Below the pieces are notes generated by a model. The model saw only the letters and a program-made list of their open reading frames with translations. It had not been told where the DNA came from and made no database searches. The translations under genes were made by a program, and so were the position numbers. From assembly GCA_024278415.1 (NCBI GenBank), contig JAJRTI010000678.1:1-5600 (forward strand): a DNA stretch of 5,600 nt, in the 5' to 3' direction. Positions 5,482 through 5,600 of the stretch are shown here, in pieces. The first letter of the stretch is position 1. Every line of letters starts with the position of its first letter. Source of the stretch: Planctomycetota bacterium. GTDB lineage: Bacteria > Planctomycetota > Brocadiia > JAJRTI01.

Positions 5482-5600
5482 ATGAGCAGTGCGGTGATGA
5501 GCGCGGCGTTGGACGGGAAGGCCCAGAGTGGAACGCGACCCGGCCTCACTCCTGCCCAAGCGCCAGGGCGGCGCAAACGCGGGAGGCCACCCAAGCCCAT
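5482..5600 (+). CDS. N-terminus of an unidentified gene with an AT-hook-like basic segment (partial)
   Basis: Only 39 codons are inside the window. The protein starts MSSAVMSAALDGKAQSG, followed by a Pro/Ala/Gly stretch, and then RRKRGRPPKP at residues 30-39. The KRGRPPK core is typical of AT-hook or other minor-groove DNA-binding tails and also occurs in the linkers of some transposases and integrases. The start is well supported by the Shine-Dalgarno site and the upstream promoter. Because tandem direct repeats precede it, a transposase or integrase is my first guess, but no catalytic region is visible. A regulator or other DNA-binding protein is equally possible. Confidence 0.6.
   Translation, partial: MSSAVMSAALDGKAQSGTRPGLTPAQAPGRRKRGRPPKP

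Larger units (their letters stand above)
5281..5600 (+). mobile_element. Possible left end of a mobile element, cut by the window edge
   Basis: The block combines two spaced direct repeats, a near-consensus promoter, a strong ribosome binding site and a gene with a basic N-terminus. A further copy of the repeat stands alone more than 5 kb away, which indicates a multi-copy sequence. No terminal inverted repeat pair or target duplication can be seen because the right side is missing, so the family cannot be named. Confidence 0.35.

Overview
The window is high-GC bacterial chromosomal DNA. A HEAT-repeat lipoprotein, hairpin-forming interspersed repeats and genes without Shine-Dalgarno sites fit Planctomycetota or a relative in the PVC group. 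This is inferred from style; no rRNA or marker gene is present, so the assignment is tentative.

Layout. Positions 1-167 are a lower-GC, gene-free strip with two strong hairpins (2-35 and 46-62) and one copy of a 26-bp repeat (116-141). A minus-strand gene (168-941) encodes a 257-residue HEAT-repeat protein with a probable lipoprotein signal, a GGAG ribosome binding site and a plausible sigma70 promoter. A 309-bp divergent intergenic region (942-1250) separates it from the main gene of the window (1251-4715, plus strand). That gene encodes a 1154-residue two-enzyme fusion: a GlmU-like sugar-1-phosphate nucleotidyltransferase at the N-terminus and a galactokinase-type GHMP sugar kinase at the C-terminus. 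The obvious reading is a salvage enzyme that phosphorylates a free sugar at C1 and then activates it to an NDP-sugar. The domain order is that of the fucose salvage enzyme FKP, but both halves come from different branches, and the kinase has an Arg where galactokinase has its sugar-binding Glu.

Positions 4716-5481 are a 766-bp gene-poor region made of repeats and hairpins: a short minus-strand coding-like tail right after the kinase stop, several GC-rich stem-loops, a 91-bp cloverleaf-like inverted repeat (5133-5223), and two further copies of the 26-bp repeat (5281-5306, 5310-5335). These two copies sit just upstream of a TTGACA promoter whose spacer holds a run of 13 Gs. A strong Shine-Dalgarno site follows, and then a gene that runs off the right edge and starts with a basic RGRPPK segment. 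The right end looks like the left end of a mobile element, and its promoter may vary in strength as the G-tract slips.

The lipoprotein and the sugar enzyme are divergently transcribed; nothing in the sequence shows that they act together.
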